DNA of 64,000 nt from Mesorhizobium sp. 131-2-1 (GTDB lineage: Bacteria; Pseudomonadota; Alphaproteobacteria; Rhizobiales; Rhizobiaceae): contig NZ_AP023247.1 of NCBI RefSeq assembly GCF_016756535.1, positions 6,200,501-6,264,500 of the forward strand, in the 5' to 3' direction. How positions within the stretch are numbered: position 1 is the stretch's first letter; every line of letters begins with the position of its first letter. Both the position numbers and the translations under genes were made by a program. Shown piece by piece: positions 16,351 through 26,506 of this stretch. The notes under the pieces are model-generated. The model was not told the origin of the DNA. It did not search any database and saw only the letters and a list, made by a program, of their open reading frames with translations.

Positions 16351-19300
16351 TCATGGTACGACCCCGGATGAGGTCACGAGCTTGGGTACCGCCCTGCCCC
16401 CACCGCAAACATAGGCGTGCAGCGCGGTCAGGCAAGCATTCGCGTTCTTGAGATCCCGCTCATGCTGCGGGGCAATCGTGAGATCGGCAAGTGTATAGAT
16501 TGGATTCCGCACATGCATCAGGTCTGTGATGGTCTGGGCTTGGTCGGCGGTCTGCACCTTTGGGCCTCTGATGTTATCTCTCAGGTTCCGCCTGATCACG
16601 TCCTCGCTGGTATTGAGCCAGATCGAGACGGCTTTCTCCCCGACATAATGCCGGATCTCCTCGATCATGAACGCTTCACCGCCGGTTGCGAGCACCGCCG
16701 ACCCCAGTTCGAGTGACTGCCTGATCTCATTCACCTCAAGATCTCTGAAATAGGCCTCCCCATCCTCAGCGACGATCTTAGCTACGGACTTGCCGGTCTT
16801 CGCCTCGATTTTTCTATCGGAATCGACGAACCTCATTCCTAGTCGTTTGGCGAGTGCACGGCCCAAACTGGATTTCCCTGCGCCTTTCACGCCGACGAGC
16901 ACGATCGATCGCGCGCCCAACGCGCCAAGAATCTCTGTTGCGATCGGGGAGCGCTCCGTTCGTCTCGGCGGGGCGACTTGCAACCGACGAAGTAGGCTGG
17001 CACCAACTGTGCTATCGGCGTGGGCTTCCCAGTGGGGGATCTCTATGGCCTCGTGAGGGATGATGACCTTGTTGCAGGCCTGTCGCGCGCGCTCCAAGAG
17101 TTGCTCGGCTATAGACTGATCCAGTGGATCTTGGCTCTCTCGCTGCAGCTCCTGCAGCTTCTGCAGCTCCTTGTAGGTGTCGTGATTGTAAATCTTGGTC
17201 GTGTAGCTGTCTGCAGTGTGGAACTCCACCTCGAAGCGGTAGCCCCCCGGCGTGGCGAGCACGGTCTTGATGCCGACGAAGGTCGGCGATCGCATCCTGA
17301 ACCAGTTGGTCGTGCTGACCTCAGAATACCCGCTCTCGTCGAAGGCTATAATGGCTTTCTTGAAGGCACGGGTAAAATCTCTATCAGGGAGTTGGAAGCA
17401 GTGGCGTACAGCGTTGTTGATCAGCTGGGCGCCGGCTTCAAACGGGGCCTGTATCCCGGTGAGCTGGCCTGTCATCGAGCTTTCCGATCTCAAACGCTCA
17501 GCGAGATGGGGCATCTTCACGTTGATATCGGCTCTCCTGAGGGCTTCGGCAACCGAGATTACCATCGGGGTGATGTCCTTCTCTTCGGCTCGGGCGCGGC
17601 AAGCCTCCATTTGAGCTCGCTGTACGGCCAGCTCGGGAGTCAAGGTCATCGTCGTGGCTGAATCATCGGCAGAAGCCCCTCGAGCCGAGGGTTGAGGCAG
17701 AAAGCCTCGCTCGGCAGCAAGTTTGATCGAAGCTTGCATAACTGAAGCCGCCAGCGTCGGATTGTCCTGAAGATCCTGCAATGTGGCATCGACATCAAAC
17801 CGACCCTGGTTGAGGGTAGCCGCAATGCTCTTGGTGTAGGGCACCGATTTCGAGCCTGGTGTTTGTTGCAGCAGGCGCCGAAGTTGCCTGCTCTTGAACA
17901 TAAAGATGTGGGCCCCAGTGTCCGATTTATATGCGTCAGTTCCGACTTTGATACCGAGGCTCAGGAGATTCTTTGCACTCCGCACGAGGTCGTGTGGATT
18001 GTATCCATCCGGTCGCGGGGCAATGCGCGTAGGGTAACGGTCGACAAGAAGCTGGACGCGGTCGCGTGGCTGAGCCGTTGCCGAATAGATCTCCGCCAGC
18101 TCCGGGAACAGCTCGCAAAGCGGTTGGCTCATCGCGAGTGGTGCCTCGCTCAGGCTGACGACTGTTTCGGGCAGGAGTTGTTCGGGCAGAGCTTGCTCAT
18201 CCAGCCTCGCGGCCCACGTCTCGAGCTCAGCGTGGAGCAACTCAGCAATCTCGCGCGCGACCGGATGGTCTGCCAGTTGGATGTCGTGCCGCGCCTTTTC
18301 AAGCGTCTCCTGGACGTTCTGAGCACTGACCTGTTCCTGCTCCAACACGCCTCGGATGTCTCGCTTGAGCTCTTGGTGAATGCCTTCGTACGTGCCGAAG
18401 ATGGCACGCTCGGCAAACCACTGTCGGGCTTCATGGGATTGAGCGAGAAAGTCTCGCTGCAGACAAGTATAGATTTCCAGAACATTGCGCGTGGCGGCGA
18501 GGATCTGGCTGGCGCGCCCGAACTTGTAGCGACCATCCTCAATCGCCGGCGTGTGCGACTTTGGCGGCTTGAGCGAGCGCAATCCGCGAGCTTGCTCCTC
18601 TTGATCGAATTGCCTGACATGCTCGTAAAGCTGTGGCCGGTCGCCGACGATGACGAGGCTGTCTCCGTCGAAGTCGCCGTCAAGTTTCTTCTGTTCACCA
18701 GTTGGGACGGCAACCAACGAGCCCGGGGCAAACACCTCGGTCGCCTGCAGGATGCCGAGGCAGTCGACCGTCGTGTCCACCTTGACGCGGTCCTTGCTCG
18801 TGGTCCAGCTCGCATGGCATTTGACGTCCTCGGCAGACATGATTAGCGCACGGTCGGCGTAGGCGGCCGGCCACATCTTATCCGGTACAACGATCAGGAT
18901 GCCTTTGGCAAAGAAAGTCGGATCGTCGGCGGCCAGTTCCCTCCCCGACTTCTGGGCGACATTGAAGCTGTATTGAATGGCCGTGCAGTTATCGAGAAAT
19001 ACAGCGGTCGGATCGCCGTCGACGGCCAACTTGACCCGCTCGGCGGCAAACGGGCGCAGGTTCGGCTTATCGTAGGGCGAGCGCCCGACCAGCACGCCGC
19101 TCGTCCCCGTCAATGTTTCGCTCTTCAGCGTCGGCACATGGAGACACTCATCGTTGGAGGGTACGGCAACCGCGCCGAGACCATCGATGTGTCCGGCCGT
19201 CACCGTTCTAAACAGCTCTTCGGTGGTCAACGTTGGCTCTTGTTGGCTCTCGAGCCAGGCCGTGGCCTTTTCACGGACCTCATCCGCCACTTGGTCGCAG

Positions 19301-22300
19301 CGCGGATAGTGTTGCAGCGCCGAGACTGGCAGGGATGATTTCCTTCCCTCACCAAAGGCAGACATCCGATCAGGACCCTGCTCGCCGGCGCGACATACAG
19401 CTGGCATAAGGTTGGCTAGCGAGGCCCTGATGAAACCGCAGCCGTCATGCGGTCGCAATGCAATGGGACCGTCCGGCCCCCTCAGCTTGAAGGGATGCTC
19501 CTGGTTGGCGGGACGGTCCGGCAGCAGCGACAGTTTGAAGGCGCCTTCCAGCGCGTAGTCGTGAACTCCCAGGCCCTTGATCGCCGGTGGCGCCGCAAAA
19601 CCCCTGCGCTGGGTATAATAATAGGCCTCCTTGAAAGGGGCCCAAGTCCGAGACAGCTGCTCGAAGGCGGTGCCCGGTGCGGTATCGACATACGGAATCG
19701 CCAGCAGCTTTCCCCCGGAAAGCTTAGCTAGCTCGCCTGGAGCACGGGCCGCAATCTGAGACACGGTCAATCGCGGCGGCTTTAACTTGCTGCCTCCGAA
19801 CAGGTCCATGCGGTATGGCACACCGTTGACGTTCACCGTACGCGCCAGCATGAAGGCGCTCGGCGTTCCTGGCATCTGGACCGCAACGACTGGCAAAGCC
19901 CCGGCAGTCAGGCGCTGAAATATCGAATACCGTCTCTCCGGCTCGGTGGCCACCGGCCGTCCCTGCATGTCAACTACCGGCAACTGCATCAGTCCTGCGT
20001 CACCCTGCGGCGGTCTTGGCTCGTGATCCATGGTTCGCAGGACCTGATACACGTCGAAGACCGATGCTGGATGTTGCCCCTGGATCGTCGCCGCATCCTG
20101 CTCTATGAAAAAGTCCAGCGCATCCACTGGATTCTCCGCCTCGATCTGCGCGATCAGGTTCCAGCTCATGCTGGAAAGGTCGCTTTCAATGAGGCCGCGC
20201 GTGCTGTCCAGGATCTCCTTCGTCTTGCGCTCCAGCGCTTGCTGCCTCACCCGCAAGTCGGACCTCTTGCCCTCGACATACGGTGACCTGAATAGTCTCT
20301 CCAGGACCGCACGGGTCTTAAGCGTCTGATAGATCGATAAAGCGGGGCGGCGGCTGGCAAGCGGTCCACGGGTCCGCTCGGCATCGCTTGCGTTCAGATG
20401 CGCCTCGATCTTCTGCTCGAGCACGGATTGGAGGTCGTTGAGCAGATTGAGGGCCTGCGTGCGGTGCGAGCGCAGCGGCCTCTGTGGGCTGCGAGCCAGC
20501 GGCAGCAGAGATGCACACAGATTAGCCATGGTTTCCAGATCGTTGTGGGTCGTAAAATCAGGGGCTTGACGCAATTCCGAGAGGCGGTTCAAGCCTGTCG
20601 GTGCGAGGAAACCGAGATCATCAGACAGCCGAGCCTTACCAAGTGCCTTGAAAACGGTTGTGATGTCTAGAACGTCAGCCTGCGCCAGGCGATCATCATC
20701 ATAGTGCAGGTAATGAGCGAGCTTGTGCAAGCGATCCTTCGGCAGAGCCGCGTCCGTAATATCCCCAGTGTCTTCTGCCTTCATGATCATTCGCGACAAA
20801 GCATTGGCGAGAATACTTAGCTGAGCTGTCGTGAACACACCGAATCGTAGCTCTCGAGCACCCAATCTGCGCGCGATGTCCATCGTGGACTGCTGGCACG
20901 CCGACTCTTCCGGCCACTTGGTGAAGCCGTTCATCAAGGTCGCTACTCCCTGCGGAGCGAAATCGGAGAGCTGGCGCTGACGGGCTTCCCCGGCGATTGC
21001 GATCGCGGCTCTGCGACAGTCCTCCCCGACCGGCCACTTGCTGAAACCGTTCACCAGATTAGATAGGTGCTGGTGACTAAACTCACAGAGTCGGGCGCCG
21101 CGGCGAATGACCTCACCGGCGATGGCGATCGCGGCGTCGCGACAGTCCGCCCCGTCCGGCCACTTGCTGAAACCGTTCACCAGATTAGCTAGGTGCTGGT
21201 GAGTAAAGTCACGGAGTCGGGTGCCTCGGCGAAGGACCTCGCTGGCTATAGCGATTGTGGCTTGCTGAGTCGACGCCGCTTCCGGCCACTTGCCGAATCC
21301 GTTCACCAGGTTCGCCAGGTCCTGGTCATTGAAATCAGAGAGCCCGAACTCGCCGCGCCCGGCGCGGCGGGTGACCTCCCCGGCGATGGCGACTGTTGCC
21401 TGGCGAGACGCCGCCTCTTCCGGCCACTTGCTAAAACCGTTCACCAATGTCGCAAGTGCCTGCTGAGTAAGATGAGAGAACTGGTCATCGCGTTGAAAGA
21501 CCTCGCTGGCGATCGCCAGTGTTGCATCGCGACAGTCCGCCTGTTGTGGCCACTTACTGAAACCGTTCACCAAGTTTGCCAAGTGCTGATGACTGAAAGC
21601 AGAGAGTTGGGCGCGGCGGCGGATGACCTCACTGGCGATCGCGACTGTGGCGTGATGATAGTCGGCATCGTCCGGGCATTTGCCGAACCCGTTCACTAGG
21701 TTAGCCAGCTCCTGCGGAGTAAAATGAGACAGCCCTTGCTCGCCGGCGCGGCGAGAGACTTCTGTGGCGATATTGGCTGTGGCTTGGCGGTAGACCGCCC
21801 CTTCCGGCCATTTCCTAAAACCGTTCACGAGGTTCGCTAAGTCCTGATGATTAAAATCAGAGAGCCCGAACCTGCCGCGGGCGGCGCGGCGACCTACCTC
21901 ATCGGCAATCGCTCCGGTGACTTGGCGACACCGCTCCTCTATCGGCCACTTACTGAAACCGTTCACAAGGGTCGCCATGTGCTGGGGATTAAGATCAGCG
22001 ACGCCGGCACGCCGGTCACGACCAAGGACCTCACCGGCCATCGCACTGGCGGCTTCGCGGGACGCCTGCTCTTCCGGCCATTTGCTGAAACCTTGCACCA
22101 GGTTCGCCAGTTCCTGGTGGGTGAATTCGGAGAGCCGGGCACGGCGGTCGCGGCGCAGGACCTCGCCCGCGATCGCAACTGTGGCTTGGCAACAGACCTC
22201 CTCTTGGGCACACTTTCCGAAACCGTTCACTAGGTTGGCCAAGTCCTGGTGATTAAAAGTTGAGAGCCCGAGGTTACGGCGGCGAAGGACTTCACCGGCA

Positions 22301-23409
22301 ATCGTTCCGGTGGCTTGGCGGGACCACTCCTTTTCCGGCCACTTGCTGAAACCGTTCACCAGATTAGCCAGGTGCTGCTCCCTAAAATCAGAGAGCCCGA
22401 AACGGCGGTCCTCGCGACGACGGACCTCACTGGCGACGGCTTCCGTACCGTCACGAGTTTCCGACCGCTGCGGCCACTTGCTGAAACCGTTCACCAGCAA
22501 CGACAGACTTTGACTTTGCAGTACGCCAAGTGTCCTGCCCTCATCGCGGCAAAATTCGGCGATTCTGATCGTTCCATTTCGGCATGTTCTCGACTGCGGA
22601 TGCCGACCAAACGATGCCGAAAAGAGCGAAAAGGCTTTGGGGTCTACTTCGCACATTAACGCACTAGGAAGCTGCGACACCCGAGCTGCCATCGCCTTGC
22701 AAGCTTCCACACCTTCCTGACCTCCAGCCTCACGACTCACCGTATTGCATGCGGTGGCGTAGCCCCATGATTGCCCGCGGCGGATATTGTCCTCGAAGCA
22801 TGTGACAAATTGAGCTTTGAACTGGGCGGCGGCCTTTTGCAGGAAGGCTGCATGGACCTCGTCGCCCGCCCCTTGCAGCCGTCTGTCATGCTCCACCACT
22901 GCACGCGAGAACCCCTCAATGTCACGGGCAAAACAAATGGCGTGTAGTGCGTTGTTAGATTGTTCTTCTGAGATTGCACTTTGCACGCTCTGCGCGGCGA
23001 CATCGTCCAGGCGCCGCCTTTTTGGTCTGCGATCCAGGCCCGACACGGGCTGCCTGCGCGAGGAAGGACCACTTTGTTGTGAACTCCTGGACTGATCGGC
23101 ATTGCGGACTTCTGCACCGGAACGCGACGAACTTTCTTGCCGATTTGTCGCTCCCAGATGCGGCAAGTCGCGAAAAACGGGCTGGCCGTCACACCTATTG
23201 ACGGAGGGATCGCCGGACGTGCGGCGCCGGACATCGCTGGCCGAAGGTGGCCTTTCAGCTGAGGATGCCCCTAACTCTCGATCTTCAGAGCGCAAGCCCT
23301 GAACGACAGAACTGAAGGTCGAGCCTTTTTGACCACCGCCATGATCCGATTCAGCCCGGTGCGTGCCTGATCCGCTAGGCGCATTCAAACGCCGGTCAAC
23401 TCCCGTCAT
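16351..23409 (-). CDS. Giant SKWP-repeat T3SS effector-like protein with C-terminal shikimate-kinase domain
   Basis: A 2352-residue protein, likely a secreted effector of the SKWP/XopAD/RipS type. (a) Residues ~1-300: Ser/Arg-rich, disordered, then helical. (b) Residues ~304-870: at least 13 tandem ~42-residue repeats with consensus LANLVNGFSKWPE, the SKWP repeats known from Ralstonia and Xanthomonas effectors. (c) Residues ~1100-2150: a large alpha/beta region containing VLVGRSP (~1439) and DGDFDGDSLVIVGDR with DFDGD at 1579-1583. (d) Residues ~2165-2340: a shikimate-kinase-like domain with P-loop GVKGAGKS (K2179), VDSD, FRDLE (R2222) and ATGGE. An M. loti T3SS effector with repeats and a shikimate-kinase domain (Mlr6361) has been described; this looks related. 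A GGAG ribosome site precedes the ATG. No convincing tts box was found upstream. Confidence 0.88.
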   Translation of the reverse strand: MTGVDRRLNAPSGSGTHRAESDHGGGQKGSTFSSVVQGLRSEDRELGASSAERPPSASDVRRRTSGDPSVNRCDGQPVFRDLPHLGATNRQESSSRSGAEVRNADQSRSSQQSGPSSRRQPVSGLDRRPKRRRLDDVAAQSVQSAISEEQSNNALHAICFARDIEGFSRAVVEHDRRLQGAGDEVHAAFLQKAAAQFKAQFVTCFEDNIRRGQSWGYATACNTVSREAGGQEGVEACKAMAARVSQLPSALMCEVDPKAFSLFSASFGRHPQSRTCRNGTIRIAEFCRDEGRTLGVLQSQSLSLLVNGFSKWPQRSETRDGTEAVASEVRRREDRRFGLSDFREQHLANLVNGFSKWPEKEWSRQATGTIAGEVLRRRNLGLSTFNHQDLANLVNGFGKCAQEEVCCQATVAIAGEVLRRDRRARLSEFTHQELANLVQGFSKWPEEQASREAASAMAGEVLGRDRRAGVADLNPQHMATLVNGFSKWPIEERCRQVTGAIADEVGRRAARGRFGLSDFNHQDLANLVNGFRKWPEGAVYRQATANIATEVSRRAGEQGLSHFTPQELANLVNGFGKCPDDADYHHATVAIASEVIRRRAQLSAFSHQHLANLVNGFSKWPQQADCRDATLAIASEVFQRDDQFSHLTQQALATLVNGFSKWPEEAASRQATVAIAGEVTRRAGRGEFGLSDFNDQDLANLVNGFGKWPEAASTQQATIAIASEVLRRGTRLRDFTHQHLANLVNGFSKWPDGADCRDAAIAIAGEVIRRGARLCEFSHQHLSNLVNGFSKWPVGEDCRRAAIAIAGEARQRQLSDFAPQGVATLMNGFTKWPEESACQQSTMDIARRLGARELRFGVFTTAQLSILANALSRMIMKAEDTGDITDAALPKDRLHKLAHYLHYDDDRLAQADVLDITTVFKALGKARLSDDLGFLAPTGLNRLSELRQAPDFTTHNDLETMANLCASLLPLARSPQRPLRSHRTQALNLLNDLQSVLEQKIEAHLNASDAERTRGPLASRRPALSIYQTLKTRAVLERLFRSPYVEGKRSDLRVRQQALERKTKEILDSTRGLIESDLSSMSWNLIAQIEAENPVDALDFFIEQDAATIQGQHPASVFDVYQVLRTMDHEPRPPQGDAGLMQLPVVDMQGRPVATEPERRYSIFQRLTAGALPVVAVQMPGTPSAFMLARTVNVNGVPYRMDLFGGSKLKPPRLTVSQIAARAPGELAKLSGGKLLAIPYVDTAPGTAFEQLSRTWAPFKEAYYYTQRRGFAAPPAIKGLGVHDYALEGAFKLSLLPDRPANQEHPFKLRGPDGPIALRPHDGCGFIRASLANLMPAVCRAGEQGPDRMSAFGEGRKSSLPVSALQHYPRCDQVADEVREKATAWLESQQEPTLTTEELFRTVTAGHIDGLGAVAVPSNDECLHVPTLKSETLTGTSGVLVGRSPYDKPNLRPFAAERVKLAVDGDPTAVFLDNCTAIQYSFNVAQKSGRELAADDPTFFAKGILIVVPDKMWPAAYADRALIMSAEDVKCHASWTTSKDRVKVDTTVDCLGILQATEVFAPGSLVAVPTGEQKKLDGDFDGDSLVIVGDRPQLYEHVRQFDQEEQARGLRSLKPPKSHTPAIEDGRYKFGRASQILAATRNVLEIYTCLQRDFLAQSHEARQWFAERAIFGTYEGIHQELKRDIRGVLEQEQVSAQNVQETLEKARHDIQLADHPVAREIAELLHAELETWAARLDEQALPEQLLPETVVSLSEAPLAMSQPLCELFPELAEIYSATAQPRDRVQLLVDRYPTRIAPRPDGYNPHDLVRSAKNLLSLGIKVGTDAYKSDTGAHIFMFKSRQLRRLLQQTPGSKSVPYTKSIAATLNQGRFDVDATLQDLQDNPTLAASVMQASIKLAAERGFLPQPSARGASADDSATTMTLTPELAVQRAQMEACRARAEEKDITPMVISVAEALRRADINVKMPHLAERLRSESSMTGQLTGIQAPFEAGAQLINNAVRHCFQLPDRDFTRAFKKAIIAFDESGYSEVSTTNWFRMRSPTFVGIKTVLATPGGYRFEVEFHTADSYTTKIYNHDTYKELQKLQELQRESQDPLDQSIAEQLLERARQACNKVIIPHEAIEIPHWEAHADSTVGASLLRRLQVAPPRRTERSPIATEILGALGARSIVLVGVKGAGKSSLGRALAKRLGMRFVDSDRKIEAKTGKSVAKIVAEDGEAYFRDLEVNEIRQSLELGSAVLATGGEAFMIEEIRHYVGEKAVSIWLNTSEDVIRRNLRDNIRGPKVQTADQAQTITDLMHVRNPIYTLADLTIAPQHERDLKNANACLTALHAYVCGGGRAVPKLVTSSGVVP
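20797..22503 (-). repeat. SKWP repeat array
   Basis: Codes for 13 clear repeats of about 40-46 residues plus a degenerate last unit (LSILANALSRM). Each begins LANLVNGF followed by S/G/R-K-W/C-P, then a variable helix and a conserved AIA-EV--R helix. Known SKWP repeats are compared to HEAT/armadillo alpha-alpha repeats and probably form a solenoid for protein binding. Units differ from one another at many positions, so this is an old array. Confidence 0.95.
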
Positions 23410-23921
23410 AATCCGTCTCCAGGCGAGAATGCGCGCCGATTACAATGCGTGGCGCACACGGCGCCCTCCACAACCCGCAAAGCGCGGATCTGCCCAACCT
23501 GCGCGCTCTGGGATCGAACATATCCCCTTCACCTGACGTGACTCTGACCTGGGTCTATCTGGAGTCGCATTGCGTTCACCTATTCCGCCAGACGTCCGGG
23601 AGCTGCCCCTATCTCGGGCCAGCTGCGGCGGTGAGCGAGATCGCTGTGGACAAGCCTCGGCGAAGCCATGCTGATGATGCGTGACGATGAATATGCTCTG
23701 ACGAGGCAAAGACGAAGGTTGGCAGAGCCGTGCCGCTTGGCTTTGAAGAGTGAGGCGACAGATGCTAAGGCTTTTGCTGCGATTGCCCGCCAGTGGCGCG
23801 TGAACTTGCCGCTGGCGGTACCGCCGGGACTTCTCGTGATGGCGAAGCTATTCTCCCTCGGAAGGGCGCCGGTGTAGAATATTCTTCCGCAGCAACGGCG
23901 TCGCGCTACCGGCCCAGGCCC
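23410..23921. other. Region upstream of the SKWP gene without a recognisable gene
   Basis: About 510 bp with only short, unconvincing open frames. The promoter of the SKWP-repeat gene must lie here or further upstream, but I see no good match to the tts box; a fragment near 23648 (GACAAGC in the expected orientation) matches only one half. Confidence 0.4.
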
Positions 23922-24242
23922 TCAGCCGACACGCCGTATACGTTGATGCAGACCAGCCGCCATCAGAAATAAACCTCTTGCCGACGGGCGGGCATACGTC
24001 TTGAACGTGACGCCGCGCTTGTCGAGGAACATCCACACCGTTGAAGGAACAACCCGCACGCCGTGCCCGGACGCCAGTCTCTCGGCGATCTCGGCAAGCG
24101 TGATGTCCGGCGTCTCCTCAATCAGGCCAAGAATGAAGCGTTCGTGCGGGTCGAGCTTCGAGCCAGATGGCTGGCCCTGCTTGCGTGCGACCGCCTCGCC
24201 GCGACAAGCGCTGATCGCGAGAGCTGCTCTGGTCGCCGTCAA
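23922..24242 (-). pseudogene. IS630-family transposase N-terminal fragment
   Basis: The minus strand encodes a helix-turn-helix segment (LDPHERFILGLIEETPDITL, then STVWMFLDKRGVTFK) typical of the N-terminal part of IS630-type transposases. After VTFK the frame breaks and the rest of the transposase is not present. It abuts the end of the broken NopD-like gene, which suggests this insertion truncated that gene. Confidence 0.75.
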
Positions 24243-25952
24243 CCGCGGCCAGGAAAATTTCTGAGTCGGCCTTGCAAATCCCGGCGATCGGGGACGAGGT
24301 CGTTGAGATCTGCTATGTGTTGCCCGTCCGTCTTCACCAATCGTTCAATAAGGGCCCGGGTGCCGTCCACGGCGAAAACGCCACAATCAAATTTGTTCTC
24401 CTGCTGACGTATGCTCGCTTGTTGCAGGTTGGCGCCCAACCGCGTTGCGAGCATCGCAGCTTGGCGGTCGTTGCCTCCCTCGTAGGAGTCGTAGTGATAG
24501 GCAACCGGGCTTTGCCGGTTGCGGCGATCAACGAGCAGCAGCGACCAATGGGTGCCGCGGGCCATACGATCGGCACGGCTAGCATCACTCACTGGCAGAA
24601 ACAGGAAGTGGCGGTGTCATTACGATTGGGATCTTGGACGATGCGCCGAAATGCGCGCTGCGCCTCGCTCACTTCGCCCAGGCGCAGATGATAATGGGCT
24701 ATGAGGGGATCGACAAGCCGCGTCCGAGCAGCGAGATTTGGATCGCGCGCCTGCAACTGCTCTCCCAGGAGCTCGTAATCCCTTTGGATGTGCTGATCGC
24801 CCAGGAATTCCCTGGCGCCGAGCGTCCGCCCGCTCGGGTCGGAGGACGAGACTTTCAACGCCCCGATCTGATCAGCGGAGAATGTGCTCGGAAGCGCGGG
24901 CGCATAATGAGCATGCAGCTTCGGGGTGGATGGCACCGGATAGCCAACACTCGCGGTGCTCCAGCCGGCAGGTACCTGTGCTCCGGCCTCCAGACGCGGC
25001 GGCTGACGTGACGGACCAGCTTCATTTATCTGCCCGGAGCGAGCATGATGGATGAGGCGAACGTCCCTGCGCCCTCCCGACCCAACGTGGCGGAGTAGTG
25101 CTCTCTGTTGATCGCGAACTGGGCTGGGCCGAACTGGTTCGGCAGCAGATTGATCTTACCCAGTTCCTCGATCAGGATCTTCGAGGCCGGTTGGGAGCCG
25201 TGGCGCCAGCCCTTGCCGACGATAGGTCCGATGTCCTGTAGGTCGGGGGGGCCTGCTGGCCCAACGAACGAAGGCGGTCTAGCAACGCCAGGCGCCAGCA
25301 CAGATTGCGCATCGCTGCTCAACTTAGCCACTGTGAGCGCATTCGGATCAAGCACTGGGTCAAGGCGGTCGTACATGTTTGACGCCGCAGCGTCGGCTGA
25401 CGATGATGACTCGGGTTGTTGTGTCTGCTCCCTAAGCCTGTCCCCATCCCAAGCTCCCGAGCTCAGCGTAGCTGGGGTTGCGGGAAGCTGCTGCGACGAG
25501 CTGGGCTGTGCGCCGCGCTGCGGCGCGGACAACGACGGGGTGGGAGCTTGCATCTGCTCGACGTTTTCGGCGGCAAATTTGAACCCTCTGCGGTCGGGAA
25601 TTCGCTCAGCGGAGATCGGGTAGCGTGGCCGCTTTGGATCGATGCCGGTGATCCGGAATCGCTCGCTTCCGGTGCGGAACTCGCGTCCGAAGTCCGAAGG
25701 GGCCAATCCGAAGTGCTCTGCCAAGAACTCGAACCTGTCTTTTTCGAGATTGAATGCGGTGCCGTCGGAAGCGGGAATGCTGACGCGGAACACGGGCTCG
25801 AAGAAGAAGCCGGTATCCGTGCCGCGCCATCCGGCGCCCTCGATGACCAGGCCGTGGTCCTCAGCGATCTTCTGGCAGACTTCGAGCATGCGGGTCTGGA
25901 TCTCTTCGCATGTCGCTGGCGTCAGACGGGTTATGAGCCTGCCCTTCGTCAT
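24239..25952 (-). pseudogene. Broken chimeric gene: transposon passenger N-terminus joined to NopD/XopD-like SUMO-protease C-terminus
   Basis: Three consecutive reading frames make one mosaic. The first (25026-25952) starts at an ATG that overlaps the resolvase stop by 4 nt. Its first ~130 residues look like a transposon passenger gene, followed by Ser/Gln-rich linker and an effector-like segment (GKGWRHGSQPASKILIEELG). It stops after MLAPGR, while the +1 frame continues as SGQINEAGPSRQPPRLE into the next frame (24589-24936), with LGDQHIQRDYEL as in NopD. That frame breaks near 24605 through what looks like a single missing base. The last frame (24239-24592) holds the protease core with THWSLL, YHYDS and DCGVF (His, Asp, Cys). 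Close similarity to the intact protein at 34669-39792 supports the reading. Confidence 0.8.
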
Positions 25953-26506
25953 TTGCCCTTCCTCACCTGATAGACAGTACCGCGTGAGACGCCGAGATCG
26001 CGGGCGATTTGTGTTGGGCCCTGACCCTGTCTAAGCCTTTGCTGGATCGTGTCGCGGTCGATTTTCGGCGGCCGGCCCTTGTATGTGCCGCGCTTCTTGG
26101 CGGCAGCGATTCCCTCCGCCTGGCGCTCGCGCCGCAGATTGGTCTCGAACTCGGCAAAGACACCAAGCATGTCAAAGAAGGCCTTACCGGCGGCGGTCGA
26201 CGTATCGACAGGTTGTTCTGTCGCGGAGAGATGCGCGCCCTTCGTCTTGAGCTTGTCCACGATCATCTGCAGGTCGCGCAGCGATCTGGCCAGGCGGTCA
26301 ATCCGGGTGACGACAAGCGTCTCGCCAGCATGAATGAAGTCGAGAATGGTGTTGAGTTGCGGACGGCCTTCCAGGGTAGAGCCGCTCTTCTGCTCCTCGC
26401 GAATGACCTCGCAGCCGGCGGCCTTGAGCGCGACGATCTGCGCGGCGAGGTTCTGGTCAGTGGTGGAGGTGCGGGCGTATCCGATGCGGGTCATGCAACT
26501 GTTCAT
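25949..26506 (-). CDS. Tn3-type serine resolvase/invertase
   Basis: A 185-residue serine recombinase: catalytic N-terminus (MTRIGYARTSTTDQNLAAQI, with the nucleophilic Ser in the YARTST region), the TRIDRLARSLRDL motif, the long connecting helix, and a C-terminal DNA-binding Hin-type HTH (DRDTIQQRLRQGQGPTQIAR). Start is probably the internal Met (MTRIGYAR) four codons in. It fits a resolvase of the Tn3-family remnant in this region, and the region directly upstream (26507-26649) looks like its res site. It appears intact. Confidence 0.92.
   Translation of the reverse strand: MNSCMTRIGYARTSTTDQNLAAQIVALKAAGCEVIREEQKSGSTLEGRPQLNTILDFIHAGETLVVTRIDRLARSLRDLQMIVDKLKTKGAHLSATEQPVDTSTAAGKAFFDMLGVFAEFETNLRRERQAEGIAAAKKRGTYKGRPPKIDRDTIQQRLRQGQGPTQIARDLGVSRGTVYQVRKGK

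Noticed and set aside
23600..23700. Possible tts box upstream of the SKWP gene
   Set aside because: Only GACAAGC near 23648 fits; the second half and the CTA end are missing, so it is not called.
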